The position numbers and the translations under genes were made by a program. This document shows, in pieces, positions 1 to 11,780 of a stretch of 64,000 nt of DNA. How positions within the stretch are numbered: the stretch's first letter is position 1; each line of letters begins with the position of its first letter. This stretch comes from Incurvaria masculella (Eukaryota; Arthropoda; Insecta; Lepidoptera; Incurvariidae), in contig OX335644.1 in the NCBI GenBank assembly GCA_946894095.1, positions 5,871,595 to 5,935,594 on the forward strand. Reading direction: 5' to 3'. The notes beneath the pieces were generated by a model. The model ran no database searches. It was given only the letters and a program-made list of their open reading frames with translations, and had not been told where the DNA came from.

Positions 1-44
1 TACTATAGTATCTTTGGCGGGATGGATATTGGTCGGACTTGGCG

Positions 45-600
45 CCTGTTCCAATGTACTTGATATTTGGTATCTAATATCAGCCAACAAATATCTGTGT
101 CTGCATGTTTTTGTTTTTTCGGTATATGTATCCTGGGTCGCATCATAGATAAATACAAATTTGTGTGAAGATTTACTTTTTGCTTTCATTTCATTCAGCT
201 TAGATTTAAAAAAAACCGGCCTAGTACGAGTCGGACTCACACACGAAGGGTTCCTTACCATCGTATAAGATTTAATTTTTAAAAAATCACGTTTTTTGTA
301 TGGGACCCCCCTTTATTTGCAAATTGAATACACACTCTGTGAAAATTTCAGCTGCCTGCCTATTACGGTTCATGAGATATAGCCCTGTGACAGACGGACG
401 GACGGACGGACGGACAGCGAAGGTTTAGTAATAGGGTTCCGTTTTCACCCTTTGGGTACGGAACCCTAAAAAACAAACACGTGCAGACACAGATATTTGT
501 TGCCCTATATTAAATAATAAATATCAATTAAATTGGAATAGTGGTTTTCAAATCATTAGTTAACTACGTTTGTATGGGAGCATTGCTTGCCATTCATACA
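45..600. mobile_element. piggyBac-type MITE, copy 1, split by SINE family A
   Basis: ATATCTGTGTCTGCATG and the mirrored CAGACACAGATATTTGTTG flank a SINE family A copy at 208-475. The right part ends with TAACTACGTTTGTATGGGAG as in the copies at 26304 and 35639. The outer left terminus is diverged and the TTAA is not evident. Confidence 0.75.
208..475 (+). mobile_element. SINE family A copy, nested in a MITE
   Basis: Head AAAACCGGCCTAGTACGAG resembles a tRNA A box and GGGTTCCTTACC a B box; then GTGACAGACGG, a (GGAC)n run and the end GGGTACGGAACCCTAAAA. No ORF. Pol III promoter assignment is by inspection only. Confidence 0.8.
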
Positions 601-634
601 ATACCTACCAAATATTTTGCGGACAACGTTATTA

Positions 635-850
635 CTCCAAAGTTATTGTATGAAACGCGCAAAATATTCGAACTTTCGGACCTTATAACTTAGAAACCAA
701 ACACAATTTTACAATGCCAACGGTCATCAGACATCTAGTTCGATCAAATAAAGCTATTTTGAGCAATATTTGGTATCTCTGACAAGAAATATGGGCGCGA
801 TCTTCTTTCCCCGTTTGTATGGGGAGTTGAGCGGGATGGCCCACCCCCAT
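635..850 (+). repeat. Interspersed repeat family C, copy 1
   Basis: CGAACTTTCGGACCTTATAA, TCATCAGACATCTAGTTCG, ATCAAATAAAGCTATTTT and GATCTTCTTTCCCC also occur at 29625-29828 (+) and, complementary, at 7045-7235. Type unknown. Confidence 0.8.
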
Positions 851-1959
851 CGACATGTACGTCAATGCCCACCCCACATAAACCTTCGACAGCTCAAACG
901 AACGGTTCTACTATAAAACGTGATTGCGTCGCGTCGCGACACACCGAAGTCTGCGGATTGCGGTTAGCGGTTCTCAACGCACGCAGAAACGAATGAACCT
1001 TCCACGCAAGCGTAACGTCAACATTGTGATAGCTCTTGGTGATAGCTTTCGATATTGCCTCAGCTTATTTATGAGTATGCCTTTTCCTACATGGATGGAT
1101 GTTTGTTCAATTCGTCTTAGCTGGCAATCTGTAATTTTGTATGGCATCAATCGATCGGGTTTCTCATAAGCTGAGGTTGAACCGGTGTGAAATGTGAGAA
1201 AATACGTGAGGTAATTCGATGAATTCCGCACCAATCAGAAGTGGGTTGCAAATATTCTACCCAGTAAGAGTGCAGAGGGTATGACATGTGCATAAACGCT
1301 TCTGATGCAGAATTTAATCGAATTCCCTCACATATCTGCTCAAATTTTAGTCGGTTACCCCCCTAATCTCTGTAGTATTAGTTGTATAGAAAACATTGCT
1401 GTTTGAAATTTTAGGAAGACAATGAAATGTAACCAGGAAAAAAATATTGTTTAAAAATGTATGCTGATAACCTACCAGTTAATTTTCATGTTCACCTTTT
1501 AATTTAATAAGTAACATACTTTTTTTGCATCACCATAATACCGAGTTGGAGAAAAAAGCTGGGAGTCATCAAGAGGGTGCGTCAATATTTCTCGCCATAC
1601 CAAAAATTGCGTGGAGTATTGTTCGTATCTCTTGGGACGGTTCACCTAAGTACCTGTTTGGCTTCGTGGACTCGATGCAGTCCTGTGCGTCTCGTCGACC
1701 ACCCCAAGGAATCCCAGAATTTGGAGACCCTCCAACTCCGAAGGGATGAGAATGAGAATGAGAATGCATTTATTTACCTGTTTATTGTTAAAGTTTTCAG
1801 TCCGCTGCGTTTATGTATGCAGTCGGGTGTGTCATATTCCGATTTCTGTGGGTGTGTCAACTAACTTATTGCTACAAACCTATCACCAGTAGATAAGGGT
1901 GGTCTTTCTCTCATCATCGTCTCTACGGCAGAGTCTCTACCATAGATTCATTATACATA

Positions 1960-2190
1960 CTTACTGGCGTAAGGTCTCTACCATAGATAATGCTCTTCGA
2001 ATCTGCATAGCAGTATTTCTCCGTCCTCTTTCTACCAACGCACAACCTACACAAACTAGAGGATCCAACCGATCCTCTAGACCCTTCATCTATAGTATTG
2101 GTAAACTATGGAATGCGCTCCCTTACCGAGGTATTTACCCCAACCCGGGGTTACTTGAACATGTGAAAAAGCATCCGGCTAGCTGATTTT
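1960..2190 (+). mobile_element. Possible LINE ORF2 C-terminal remnant
   Basis: The + strand reads RSSRPFIYSIGKLWNALP, resembling the RTARLWNSLP-type motif near the end of non-LTR ORF2 proteins. No other motif is visible, so this is tentative. Confidence 0.35.
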
Positions 2191-2234
2191 CGCAGCCCCG
2201 GGCGAGGGCGGGCACATATGTGAGGGCCTAACGT

Positions 2235-2765
2235 GAAGGAGGGCCTAATCGAAGATTTGAATATTTCAAGAAATGCATCGTTTGTCCAAGGCAAAGAATT
2301 GGGCAAGGCACAATTTTGCATGGCGACTGCCATTAAACTAGCAAAATCGCCTTCCAGGGCCTAACGGTTCCCTACCCGTAAAAGTTGTCAAACTTATATC
2401 AAGAAATCACTTGAGAACGATTCATTCTAGGTCCGTATATTTTTATTTTTTTGCAAATATATGTATTTTTCAGTAAAAAAATCTAAAATAAAGTTAAAAA
2501 AAAACAACATTTTCCAATTGTTTTAGCCATTGTTCTCCAATCTGAAAGGTATATTAAAATGAACTAACAATACTAACCAGAGATTACCATCTCTGGTTAG
2601 TATTATAGTTATAGATCTCCCTTCTTTCTTCTTCAGGCGAAAAATAAGGACTGGTATATTTTATTTTACAATTATCACAAGCCATATATTGTGCACTCAC
2701 TCCACGCTAAGAGCATGTAAATAGTTATTACCCGTAGTATGGGGAATTTATAGGGTAACGACTCA
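2235..2765 (+). repeat. Interspersed repeat family E, copy 1
   Basis: GGCGACTGCCATTAAACTAG, CACTTGAGAACGATTCATTC, GTATTTTTCAGTAAAAAAAT and CCCGTAGTATGGGGAATTTA are shared in order with 9920-10290 and 59860-60480. Confidence 0.75.
2569..2604. repeat. Perfect 15-bp stem hairpin
   Basis: AATACTAACCAGAGA and its exact reverse complement around TTACCA. It lies inside the family E copy, where the other copies have different sequence. Confidence 0.9.
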
Positions 2766-2769
2766 CTTA

Positions 2770-3137
2770 ACATATAAGAGACACTTGCAAGCATAGGTAG
2801 GAAATGCGATTACTTAGTCGTAATATGTTGGTTCTATTATCGTTTGAGGAAATATTTTCAGATTATTATGACGATTTTCTGCAGCAACGGCGTAAGCTAA
2901 TGCGTTGATTTCAGCTAAAAAATTGCTCATAACTATGATTATGATTATGGTTTTCGCTTGATGGCCTCTGTCTACTATTTTGTAGACAAATTTTCCAGTG
3001 TCGTGTTTTTGGCTTACTTTTGGTATCACCCTATTTGAACTCTGCCAATTACTATGGAGATTCATGTAGGAGTGGTCAAGGCAGTAAAAAGACTATGCAT
3101 AAAAAATTAAAACTGAAAATGACACTTAATGTTATTG
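2770..3137. other. No feature seen
   Basis: AT-rich sequence between a family E repeat and a SINE; an 83-codon minus-strand ORF shows no recognisable motif. Confidence 0.5.
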
Positions 3138-3419
3138 TTTTTAGGGTTAGGGTACCAAACTAAACCTTATTACTAAGCCTCCGCTGTCTGTCCGTCCGTC
3201 CGTCCATCTGTCAGTCATAGGGCTGTATCTCATGAACCGTAATAGGCAGGTAGCTGAAATTTTCACAAAGTGTGTATTTAGTTTGTTGCTATAACAAATA
3301 GGTAAAATTTAAAAATAATTAACATTAATCGTACAAAAAACTATTTTTTTTGTGTTTAATCTTGTACGATGGCACGGAACCCTTCGTGCGTGAGTCCGAC
3401 TCGCACTTGGCCGGTTTTT
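3138..3419 (-). mobile_element. SINE family A copy
   Basis: Complement of the family: TTTTAGGGTT... start, (GTCC)n run near 3188-3205, and ...CGCACTTGGCCGGTTTTTG at the end, which is the A-box head. Confidence 0.82.
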
Positions 3420-4111
3420 GTAAAATAGGACAACACTTTGAGATGAGCTACTAACTAATATTAGAAAAATCCGAAAATTTAGCAAGTGCGGCGGCGCTTC
3501 GCGATGAATCAGATGAGTTCGGCATTACAATATTATTATGGGCTGGGTGTGTACATACGCGAAACAAGTTGTGGTCTCATGGCGTCACTGATGCCGGGCT
3601 ATCGAGACGTTTTGAGTCACGAAATGTTGGACGTTATGGTGATTTATTTATGCACGTCTATCATAATGGGTTAGTCACGCCATGCGCCATGAGGGTAGGG
3701 TGTTGGAGGGGAGATGACCTCACTTTTACAAACCGCGATAAGTAGGACAAGTTTGTGACGACCAATGAAGATAAATCAATGGTAGGTGACGACCATACAA
3801 AGTGAACGAGTACATATGCATGTAGTCAGGCATGTTATCTGATTTCACATGTATTTAAACCCATAATCTGTCTTTACAATCGGCATAAAAAAATATTATT
3901 TAATTTGACTGTTGAAAAATACGGATGACAAGCTTGGCCGGGATTGAAATCCTAACCCTTGGTATTCGTACATATTTCCATGTCGTTATCCTGGAAACAG
4001 GGTTGTTGGGTTGTATTATTTAGTATCATACGCCTGTTCAGTGGTAGACAGACCAAAGTATTACTTTCGTAAAAGATACTTTAGCGCACTAAGCAAGTAC
4101 CGAGACAAGTT

Positions 4112-4305
4112 TTTTTTATGCAACCTGACATGGATGGCTAATACCACAGAGCTACTGTTATGATATTAGCCTAATACACCACATTCCCGAAGGAATTAGG
4201 TGCCATGCCAGGACCTTCTCTTTATGAGCATGGCTACATTGAACTCGATGGAAAACACGGACAATTTTTCATTGCCGCTTCAACAATAGTTTCATCCAGT
4301 ACCTA
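4112..4305 (-). mobile_element. SINE family B body and tail
   Basis: Minus strand of the family body: ATGGATGGCTAATACCAC, GAATTAGGTGCCATGCCAGG and GAAAACACGGACAATTTTTC. Head missing. Confidence 0.78.
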
Positions 4306-4667
4306 CGTACCTAACTCGCTTTTTCAACAAATATGATATGATGTAGAATCGACCGTGAAGCAAGGGCATATTAATCAAAGAAAGAAAGCTGTAACAAGTA
4401 CTAGCGCATTACCCTCGGCGCGCGCCACAGTAGGCATTGGCCACAGATACAATTGGCATTTTCAAGCAAAACGTATGTGGGTCCAATGTGTGGCGTCTAG
4501 GGTGATGCCCTTTGTACCTACTTTATGAATATCCTACAAGGCTGGACTTGCACCTGGAAGCATACTTTTAGCAGGCATTACGTCTACCAATTCCGTCACC
4601 CGCTGGACACCCATAGTTTAGAATTCTTATTCTCCTTTCAGTTGAAGGAAAATATACATACCCTTTT

Positions 4668-4765
4668 ACTAATAAGCCAAGATCATCGTCTGAATAGTTA
4701 TGGCGATATTTTGTCCTTTTCCCTCGAATTCCAAACTGCATAATTGTATAATTATTCAACGTGGT
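4668..4765 (+). repeat. Decayed relative of the 47805 MITE
   Basis: TTACTAATAAGCCAAGATC, ATTTTGTCCTTTTCCCTCGA and CAAACTGCAT match the left half of 47805-47945; the right inverted arm is degraded. Confidence 0.55.
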
Positions 4766-5199
4766 GCGTTGTCCTAGGCTGCCCGGGCACGACGATTCCA
4801 CTCGCTTCTGCTCTGTACATTTTTTCCTCATCCTTTCGTCAACCATTCGCTCTACATGTCCAAACCATCTTAAAACAGCCTTCTCAATCATCGTCACTAC
4901 ATCTTTTTTCAATTGAAAATGCTCCGTAATCGTAAAATGTCGTAACTATCCGTTTTCTCACGGCAAGTAACCCGTGAACTTTTGACATCACAATGCATAA
5001 CGGACCGCACGAGATTGAATGCCAGCAATAACCTCGAGTTGTGGTTTCGAGGAACGCGCGCGTGGCGTACGCATGTCTTCGCCTCAGTCATGCGGCGGCG
5101 CTACGATGTTACCCAAGTCGGTCTAACTAAACGTATAGAGGGCTGGGCTGCCTTAAAATTTCTTATGCCCGTTTGCACCACTTCGAGCTACAGCAATCC

Positions 5200-5256
5200 C
5201 AAAGTTACCTTTCGGTTACACCATACAAATATGGCATGTAACCGAAAGTTACTTAT
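5200..5256. repeat. Short inverted repeat
   Basis: AAGTTACCTTTCGGTTAC and GTAACCGAAAGTTACTT are near-perfect complements about 20 bp apart. Confidence 0.7.
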
Positions 5257-5689
5257 CGGATTTCAGGTAACTGGAGGTGTTGAAAGCAGGGATCTGTCAC
5301 CCGATTTTCTTTGTAACAGCCATATGCTGACCGCAGCGCTGTCGAGGAGAGATTATCGCTACAATATCTTGTAAAAATGGTGTATGCACCTAATCAAAGT
5401 TTTTTAGTTTTTTTATTCTCTTAGCTCACATTCCTAAAATAAATAGGTGCAATACCTGGACCTATCTCTCATTTAATCTCGATTACATTGATATTGATGG
5501 AAAAAGCTAACCATTTTCAATGTTCGGAACAATCTTTAATTCACTGCTGTACTACATATGTATGTAGACTGCCATTATCCTGCCTAGGTTGTAGAACATT
5601 CAAATTTACAGAATCTGCTGTGTGGGTTCTGCCACGTAAAAATAATGGGTCCACTGCATTTATTTTAGTGCATGTCGTATGGATTCGTC

Positions 5690-6073
5690 ATTCGTGGTTC
5701 GGATCTCACCTAAAACTGTAGGTATCCTTCCTTACTTAATAGGTCGCAGGGGTAATCCTGCCCAGTCTGATATTGATATTGAATCCGTCGAAGCGACAAA
5801 AAAATTGTCAGCGTTTCCCATCCTAACAGTGTGCAGTGCAGGTGAACATTGTCGAACACAATTATCCTATCGCTTATAATACAGCCTTTGGTTTGGACCA
5901 GTTTAAGTGATAGCGAATATTCTTTGTAAATAATTGTAAAAATAAATGAATAAATAAATAGTTCTATGTACCCGTGCAATATAAGCAATGTTCTGGGATG
6001 GCACCTAGTTACCATGTGATGTGTTGGACGAATATCATGACAGGGTGTATAACCCATCTATGTCCAGTTATAT
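5690..6073 (+). mobile_element. SINE family B copy, interrupted
   Basis: GTGGTTCGGATC, CTTACTTAATAGG, GTCGAAGCGAC at 5690-5800, then unrelated sequence, then CCGTGCAATATAAG, GGCACCTAGTTACC, CTATGTCCAGTTATATAAAA at 5970-6073. Confidence 0.68.
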
Positions 6074-6079
6074 AAAAAA

Positions 6080-6356
6080 ACCGGCCAAGTGCGAGTCGGA
6101 CTCGCACACGAAGGGTTCCGTACCATCGTACAAGATTTAACATAAAAATTTAGATTTTTGTATGAGGCCCCCCTTTATTTTTTAATATTTTTTTATTTCA
6201 CCTATTTGTTGTTATAGCGGCAAAATAAAAAAATACACCTGTGAAAATTTCAGCTGCCTACCTATTACGGTTAATGAGATACAGCCCTGTGACAGACGGA
6301 CGGACAGCGGAGGCTTAGTAATAGGTTTCCGTTGGTACCCTTTGGGTACAGAACCC
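6080..6356 (+). mobile_element. SINE family A copy joined to the tail of a family B copy
   Basis: Head CCGGCCAAGTGCGAGTCGG begins directly after the A-run that ends a family B SINE (TCCAGTTATATAAAAAAA). It ends with GGGTACAGAACCCTA. Confidence 0.83.
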
Positions 6357-6433
6357 TATGAACATGAATTAAGAACCCAAAAAAACAAAAAGGTGCATGT
6401 TACTGACAGTCAGGGCGATTTTGTTCTAGAGTG

Positions 6434-6775
6434 GTCAGTCTGAGTTCTCACCTAAATTGGCGTTTACGGCAAACCGATCGACTGGCGTTTTCTCCAAACT
6501 CCATACACGTTTTTACTAGATATTCTGTGGTTTTACTTCTTCAAGCTGTCAAAGTCAAACGCGGACTTCCGATTTGTATGAAAACGCGGAGTGGACGTAA
6601 ACGGTAACGTCGATGTATTTACGGCAACGTTGAGTAAGCTGTCAAATCAAGCTCGGACTCGCAAATGTTAGTTCGCTTAACGCCCACTGCGCGCGCTCTT
6701 CAATTTCTCCATACATTTTAAAACGCCAGTCGATCGGTTTGCCGTAACGCCAATTTAGGTGACAACTTAGACTAC
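6434..6775. mobile_element. MITE with about 58-bp inverted repeats
   Basis: CACCTAAATTGGCGTTTACG and GCAAACCGATCGACTGGCG near 6449-6490 are mirrored at about 6720-6760. The interior contains smaller repeats of the same motif. The ORF read on its minus strand (6968-6642) is not a recognised protein. Confidence 0.8.
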
Positions 6776-7044
6776 CGGCTCTGAACCGGTAACGAACCAG
6801 ACGGGTACGGTCGTTCCTGACAGCCAGTTTTGCCGTCATTATATCCGGGAATAGCGCAAGCACTCGACGAACTTGGGCGACATTATAGTTGCGCCATTCA
6901 AGGGACGGAAATAGCCTCGATGCTGAACGGAGCCACGGAGCGGGCTCACTTCCGTAAATACTATCCACGCGGCAGGACCCGCGGGAATGTGTCGTGTCAC
7001 ATCCGTGTGTTTCCTCCGCGCGGAAATTGATGCGGGCTTACGTT

Positions 7045-7235
7045 GTGGCTGAGGTACTAATCGCCTTCCCGCTCAACTCCCCATGTAAAGGTGGAAAGAA
7101 GATCATGCGAACATTTCTTGTCGGAGATCCAAAATTATACTCAAATAAGCTTTATTTGATCAAACAAGATTTTGGATGGCCATTGGCATTGCGAAATTGT
7201 ATATGGTTCGAAATTTTCGCGCGTTTTGAACAATA
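7045..7235 (-). repeat. Interspersed repeat family C, copy 2
   Basis: Complement of family C: CCGCTCAACTCCCCATG, AAGAAGATCATGCG, AAGCTTTATTTGATC, GAAATTTTCGCGCG. Confidence 0.72.
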
Positions 7236-7992
7236 CGTTTGATTACTCAATGATAAAACATAAAAAAATCAAAAAATCTTAGTCATCCAACCTAGCTTTA
7301 TCTATGAAGCTTCAAAATTTTTTTTTTATTTATTTATTTATCCAATATAACACACATACGTTATGTACAAAACAATGAAATCTAACCAAATCCAACACTA
7401 TGCGCATTGTTAGCTTTTTGGACGTTTTGCATCCTCCTCATCACGAAGACTGACTTTTTCTTTAAATCAGAGACAATGCCAGAGCGCAACCGAACGATTT
7501 TATGCTGTACCCGCGAATGAGTTAGCGCAAGTCATTAGGGGTTGACTACGATCAAAGACGACCATGATGGTGCGGGAGGCAGATCGTAAACTATGAAAAC
7601 TGCCGCGTTCGACGGATCTCTTTGGGCAATGATATGGCTGAGTTTACACCCCAAACAAAATATTACTTAGCAGGGATACTACGGCTGTCGGGGGAGACCA
7701 CTGGGGGTGACCACCGTCGTCCTCTTCAGGCTCCGTTCCTCTGGCATTGAGGTCGGACGCTTCTTGTCTCGAAGCATTCTCGACGCGTCGAACCACATGT
7801 AAATTTATTTAAATTTCTTTATGTGAAATGCTGTGCATCATGTCGCCGCAATGTTTTCTTTTCAAAAGTCCTCCTTCAACTGATCGAACAGCGTGTTGCC
7901 GCGTCACGAACTGTAATCAAACGTCACAGTGTTTTTTTTTTAAGTTGTTTTATGTTATTTATTATGGTTCTACAAGAAAGTTTTAAAAATAA
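7236..7992. other. No feature seen
   Basis: Low-complexity (TTTA)n near 7325-7340; otherwise unremarkable mixed-composition sequence. Confidence 0.5.
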
Positions 7993-8248
7993 GAAACCGG
8001 CCAAGTTCGAGTCGCACTCGCAACTGTATGCATGTGTTCTACTCTAGTGGAGTGTAAACAAACGTTAAATATTAGAAGTGTGTTACATATTTTTTAGGCA
8101 AGCAATTTTTTTAGCAATGTTAGTAGATTGTGTATATACATATTTTGCCGCTATGACAACAAATATGTAAAACTAAAAAATAATAAAAATTAAACGTACG
8201 TACGATGGTACGGAATTCTTCGTGTGCGAGTCCGACTCGCACTTGTTG
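7993..8248. mobile_element. Two SINE family A fragments in opposite orientation
   Basis: 7993-8030 has the + strand head (AAACCGGCCAAGTTCGAG); about 8100-8248 is a minus-strand 5' part ending CGAGTCCGACTCGCACTTG. The pair may be a rearranged copy. Confidence 0.6.
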
Positions 8249-8249
8249 A

Positions 8250-8640
8250 CCAATGGACAAAGAACGCATTTCTTTAAAAAAACAAATCTTAGATTTCCTG
8301 TGACTTCACGACAGCCTTAATCGCAGTCGCCGCCGCGCCGTGCAAAATCGTGCCTTGGTAAATGGACAAAGAATGCATTTCTTAAAATTTTGAAATCTCA
8401 GAGTCCCGCTGCCTTCACAGTCTTAAACTATCGCACCGATATAATATAAACAAATCCTCTACATAGGACTGTGAAACAACGAAAAAATTCAGTTTTCTTT
8501 GTCGGTTAATGACCCTCTGATTTCGAGAAGATACACCTTTAATGGTGGCCCGCCGCCAAGAGTAGCACGTTCTCGCCGATTTCATCATTCCACATCCCGG
8601 GAATTTCGTGAGTGCCATTAAATTGTGAAGTATAATCTGG
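8250..8640 (-). repeat. Family E-related fragments
   Basis: Minus-strand GACAAAGAACGCATTTCTT and CAAATCTTAGATTTCC resemble the start of family E; a second partial copy follows at 8355-8420. Fragmented. Confidence 0.5.
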
Positions 8641-9065
8641 GATGACACTTGGCACCGGGCCGAGGGCGGGGCGGCGGCGGAGGCGGCGGAGGCGTCCTCT
8701 CGTCACTCACCTGCTGTTATTTTGAACACATCTTTTTGTTTATGTTATGTTGTAAGAGGTACCGGTTCTATATGCATTTGCAAGACACGAGGTTTGTTCG
8801 GGCCATCTCGCCCGTACTGTCCGTTACAGAACGGAATCAGGCGGAACGGCTCAGAGCAACGCTCCAGCCTGAACGCCAAAACTGATAAAGTGCAGAGGTG
8901 AACGTCACTTTGATATTAGACAAATTATGTAAAATATCAATCTATCTAAATTCATTAAAAACTCACCTTATTTCCAATCGAAATAGCGTAGTTGTAGGCG
9001 TTTGATAGGTTACGTTTAATTGACAGTTGACAGATATTGCTCCAGTCCCGCGTACCACCGTGGAG
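8641..9065. other. GC-rich run, no gene seen
   Basis: 8655-8695 is a GGC/GGA-rich run in a GC-rich island; the rest is unremarkable. Confidence 0.45.
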
Positions 9066-9319
9066 CAAAAACCGGCCAAGTGCGATTTAGACTCGCACAC
9101 GAAAGGTTCCGTACCATTGTAAAATATTTAATTAAAAAAAATTTTTTGATTGGCTTAATTTTTTTATAGCGGCAAAATAAATAAACACTCTGTGAAAATT
9201 TCAGCTGTCTATCTGTTACGGTTACTGAGATACAGCCCTGTGACAGATGGACGGACGGACGGACAGCGGAGGCTTAGTAATAGGGTTCCATTGGCACCCT
9301 TTGGGTACGGAACCCTAAA
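9066..9319 (+). mobile_element. SINE family A copy
   Basis: AAAACCGGCCAAGTGCGAT head, GGTTCCGTACC B-box-like, GGACGGACGGAC run near 9250, and GGGTACGGAACCCTAAAAA end. Confidence 0.83.
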
Positions 9320-9919
9320 AAGGAGTGATTCCGAACTGTTCTACGGTCAGCGAAAACGACCGAGATAGGTACACGGAACTGTCATTCTGTAAGGCAAAAC
9401 GCAATTTCTTGCTCCTTCTTGCACCGAATGGGACGGAGCATTTTGCCCGAACACATCCACGGTTTAATCTCGTCTTTATTCAACGCATTAAACGTATACG
9501 GTCGAATACGTATAGACAACGATATAGATCAAACTACAGAATAAGTTTTATCAAACATTGTACGTCACTAGTGCCCGAAGAATGGACGCGCCTAAAGTAC
9601 ACGATGATGTATGTACACATGCCGTCTGGGCTTCAGTGGGTCATGATAATTATTGGAGTCACGTCCAGTGCATAACGTTATTACGTCAGGCAGCCCTGCG
9701 CTTGCATCCGCTCCTCGAAATGCGTTCGCGTTCACTTGGGCCCGTGTTTATTCAGTTGGCATCGCCTGCGCAGTGTATGTTTCACGTTCGTCAAGCGTCT
9801 GCTGACCGTAGCATGGTCTTCGCTTTGCGTTGGCTTTCTCGGCTATTATGCATAAGATGAGTCCTCATGCGTGTATAGATCCCGAAGGAGAAATGATCAT
9901 ACGGTGCGGCTATAACCTA
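9320..9919. other. CpG-rich stretch with unrecognised ORFs
   Basis: Relatively CpG-rich for this window, with overlapping ORFs of 116 and 100 codons that show no family motif. Could be a promoter or 5' UTR region; nothing proves it. Confidence 0.3.
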
Positions 9920-10290
9920 CCCGGTATGAGACGGAAAATCTAAGATTTAAACATTTTAAGAAATTCATTCTCCGTCCATTTGCCAAGGCACAATTTGCAC
10001 GGCGACTGCCATTAAATTAGCGAGGCCCTAACGTTTCCCTACCCCTTAATATGCTTGTCAGATTTAATTCAATGTTTTCATCACTTGAGAGAGCTTCATT
10101 CTATGTCCGTATGTTTTTTTTGTAATATCTGTATTTTTCAGTAAAAAAAATCAAACATGAACGTAAAAAAAGACAACTTTTTTCCATTGTTTACTAGCCC
10201 ATATTTTCCAAGAAACGAGTATATCAAAAAAATTAAATCGTACAGTCGTAGATTTCGACAATAAATTTTAGAATCCAAAATTATAAAATC
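9920..10290 (+). repeat. Interspersed repeat family E, copy 2
   Basis: GAAAATCTAAGATTTAAAC, GGCGACTGCCATTAAATTAG, TATTTTTCAGTAAAAAAAAT and ACTAGCCCATATTTTCCAAG, as in the copies at 2235 and 59860. Confidence 0.75.
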
Positions 10291-11082
10291 CTAGTAAAAC
10301 AACAAAAGAATTTTCAAATTTTGCATTAATAGGTGGAACACATAAACTCCTAATGGGGACGCATCAAAAAGTCCAAATAGCATAAGGTCCATCACCCATA
10401 CCGTCCAAAACACTTATGAATACGGATATTTTTAATAAGTTTAGGTTAGGTTAGATTGAATGAATTTTATAATACACACGAAAAATACATACTTATGGAT
10501 GTCCTGAGTTTGAACCTTTTGCTTTTTGGACTTGGCGACCCTTCCTAATCACAAGTTAGAATAGGACCCATTAAACGATGGTTCCGTAGGAAGGGTGAAT
10601 TATTTTCGAACTAAATAAGCCCATACATTTCACAAATTGTTTTTTTACGACTTGTAGTGTATGTATGAAGTAGCTCATGAGTCTTTAACGGCATTCATTC
10701 CAACGGTCAGATGAATACATTTTCAAATAAAAAGTGATTTGTGAAAGAATATATTTGGTAAGTTGATACGGAATCATTTGTGTTCCTAGCAACTAGAACC
10801 CTAAAATATACATACACCAGACCTATTGACGTATAAAGAAGTACACTTCTGACCAGTCCTTTCTCGGCCGGAGGTCATTCGGCAAACACAAGGTTAATTA
10901 GTGTAGACAGAAGTAGTCGTTAGCAGAATTTTGTTTCAGCACTTACGCATTGCGTCTACCAGGCGTCTACAGTGCAGGTTTGTTTGTATATTTAACCTGG
11001 TTTTATTATGATCTATTATTCGCTGACCTCTCTCTCCTTCTCGTTCCCTGAGTCGGGAATGATTTTTTCTCTACTAAGCCTG

Positions 11083-11150
11083 GTTCTCACCAAGGGCTGA
11101 TTAATTATAATCGACACTAAAAGGGCCCTTATTACAAATTATCTTGTTCA
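11083..11150 (+). repeat. Short interspersed repeat family G, copy 1
   Basis: CCTGGTTCTCACCAAGGG, ATAATCGACACT and AAAGGGCCCTTATTAC recur in complementary form at 20322-20380. Confidence 0.65.
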
Positions 11151-11407
11151 ATGCTTAGGTGCCGATTAAGCTATCAGCACATGGTGAATGAGACCATACT
11201 TTTAACTATCAAACGAGTCTACCAAACGTTAGAGCTGCAGAATAGTGTATGCAAACGTTTAATTTACGTTTTTAGATTCCATTAGTTGGAGATACCTATC
11301 ATGATTTTGGCAGCGATATAAAATAGGTTTTACACAATAGTTTTATACAAGCTGGATTTAGGTACGTCAATAGCTGAATTTAACCTGGGAAAGGTTCACG
11401 TCGAACG

Positions 11408-11780
11408 GCTCATAGCCCAGGGACGCGAGGACTTGCCTTGAGTTTCAAAGGTCATGGGTTCAAATCCCCGCCCCCTTCATGCAACACTTTCTTTCTCTTT
11501 CTGAGTTGAATAAGTTAATTTCAACGTCACAACTGCCGTTGTTCGGAATCCATGTAAATCTTCCCCTACTAGGTGGTAGGGTTGTTTAGCCCGCCCGGGT
11601 TTGTACTATCGCGATGGACGAAACGTCGATGAAAAATGTCCGCACTTTGCATCCAGTGCAATCACTGTGTGCTCATAAAGGAAACGTCCTAGGATGGCAC
11701 CTGATTTCTTTGAATGCTGGATGTGATGGGCTAATATCATGACAGTGGGTATCGTTTCACGTTCAGTTACATAAAAAAAA
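11408..11780 (+). mobile_element. SINE family B copy with tRNA-like head
   Basis: Head CGCGAGGACTTGCC and B-box-like GGGTTCAAATCCCC at about 11457-11470, then CTACTAGGTGGTAGGG, CCCGCCCGGG, AAACGTCGATGAAAAA and the tail CAGTTACATAAAAAAA. Confidence 0.8.

Larger units (their letters stand above)
3420..5690. other. No gene seen apart from repeat fragments
   Basis: Contains the SINE B fragment (4112), the decayed MITE (4668) and a short inverted repeat (5200). Small ORFs lack motifs. Confidence 0.5.

Noticed and set aside
9325..9860. Overlapping 116- and 100-codon ORFs as genes
   Set aside because: Two frames open over the same CpG-rich DNA with no family motif; more likely base composition.
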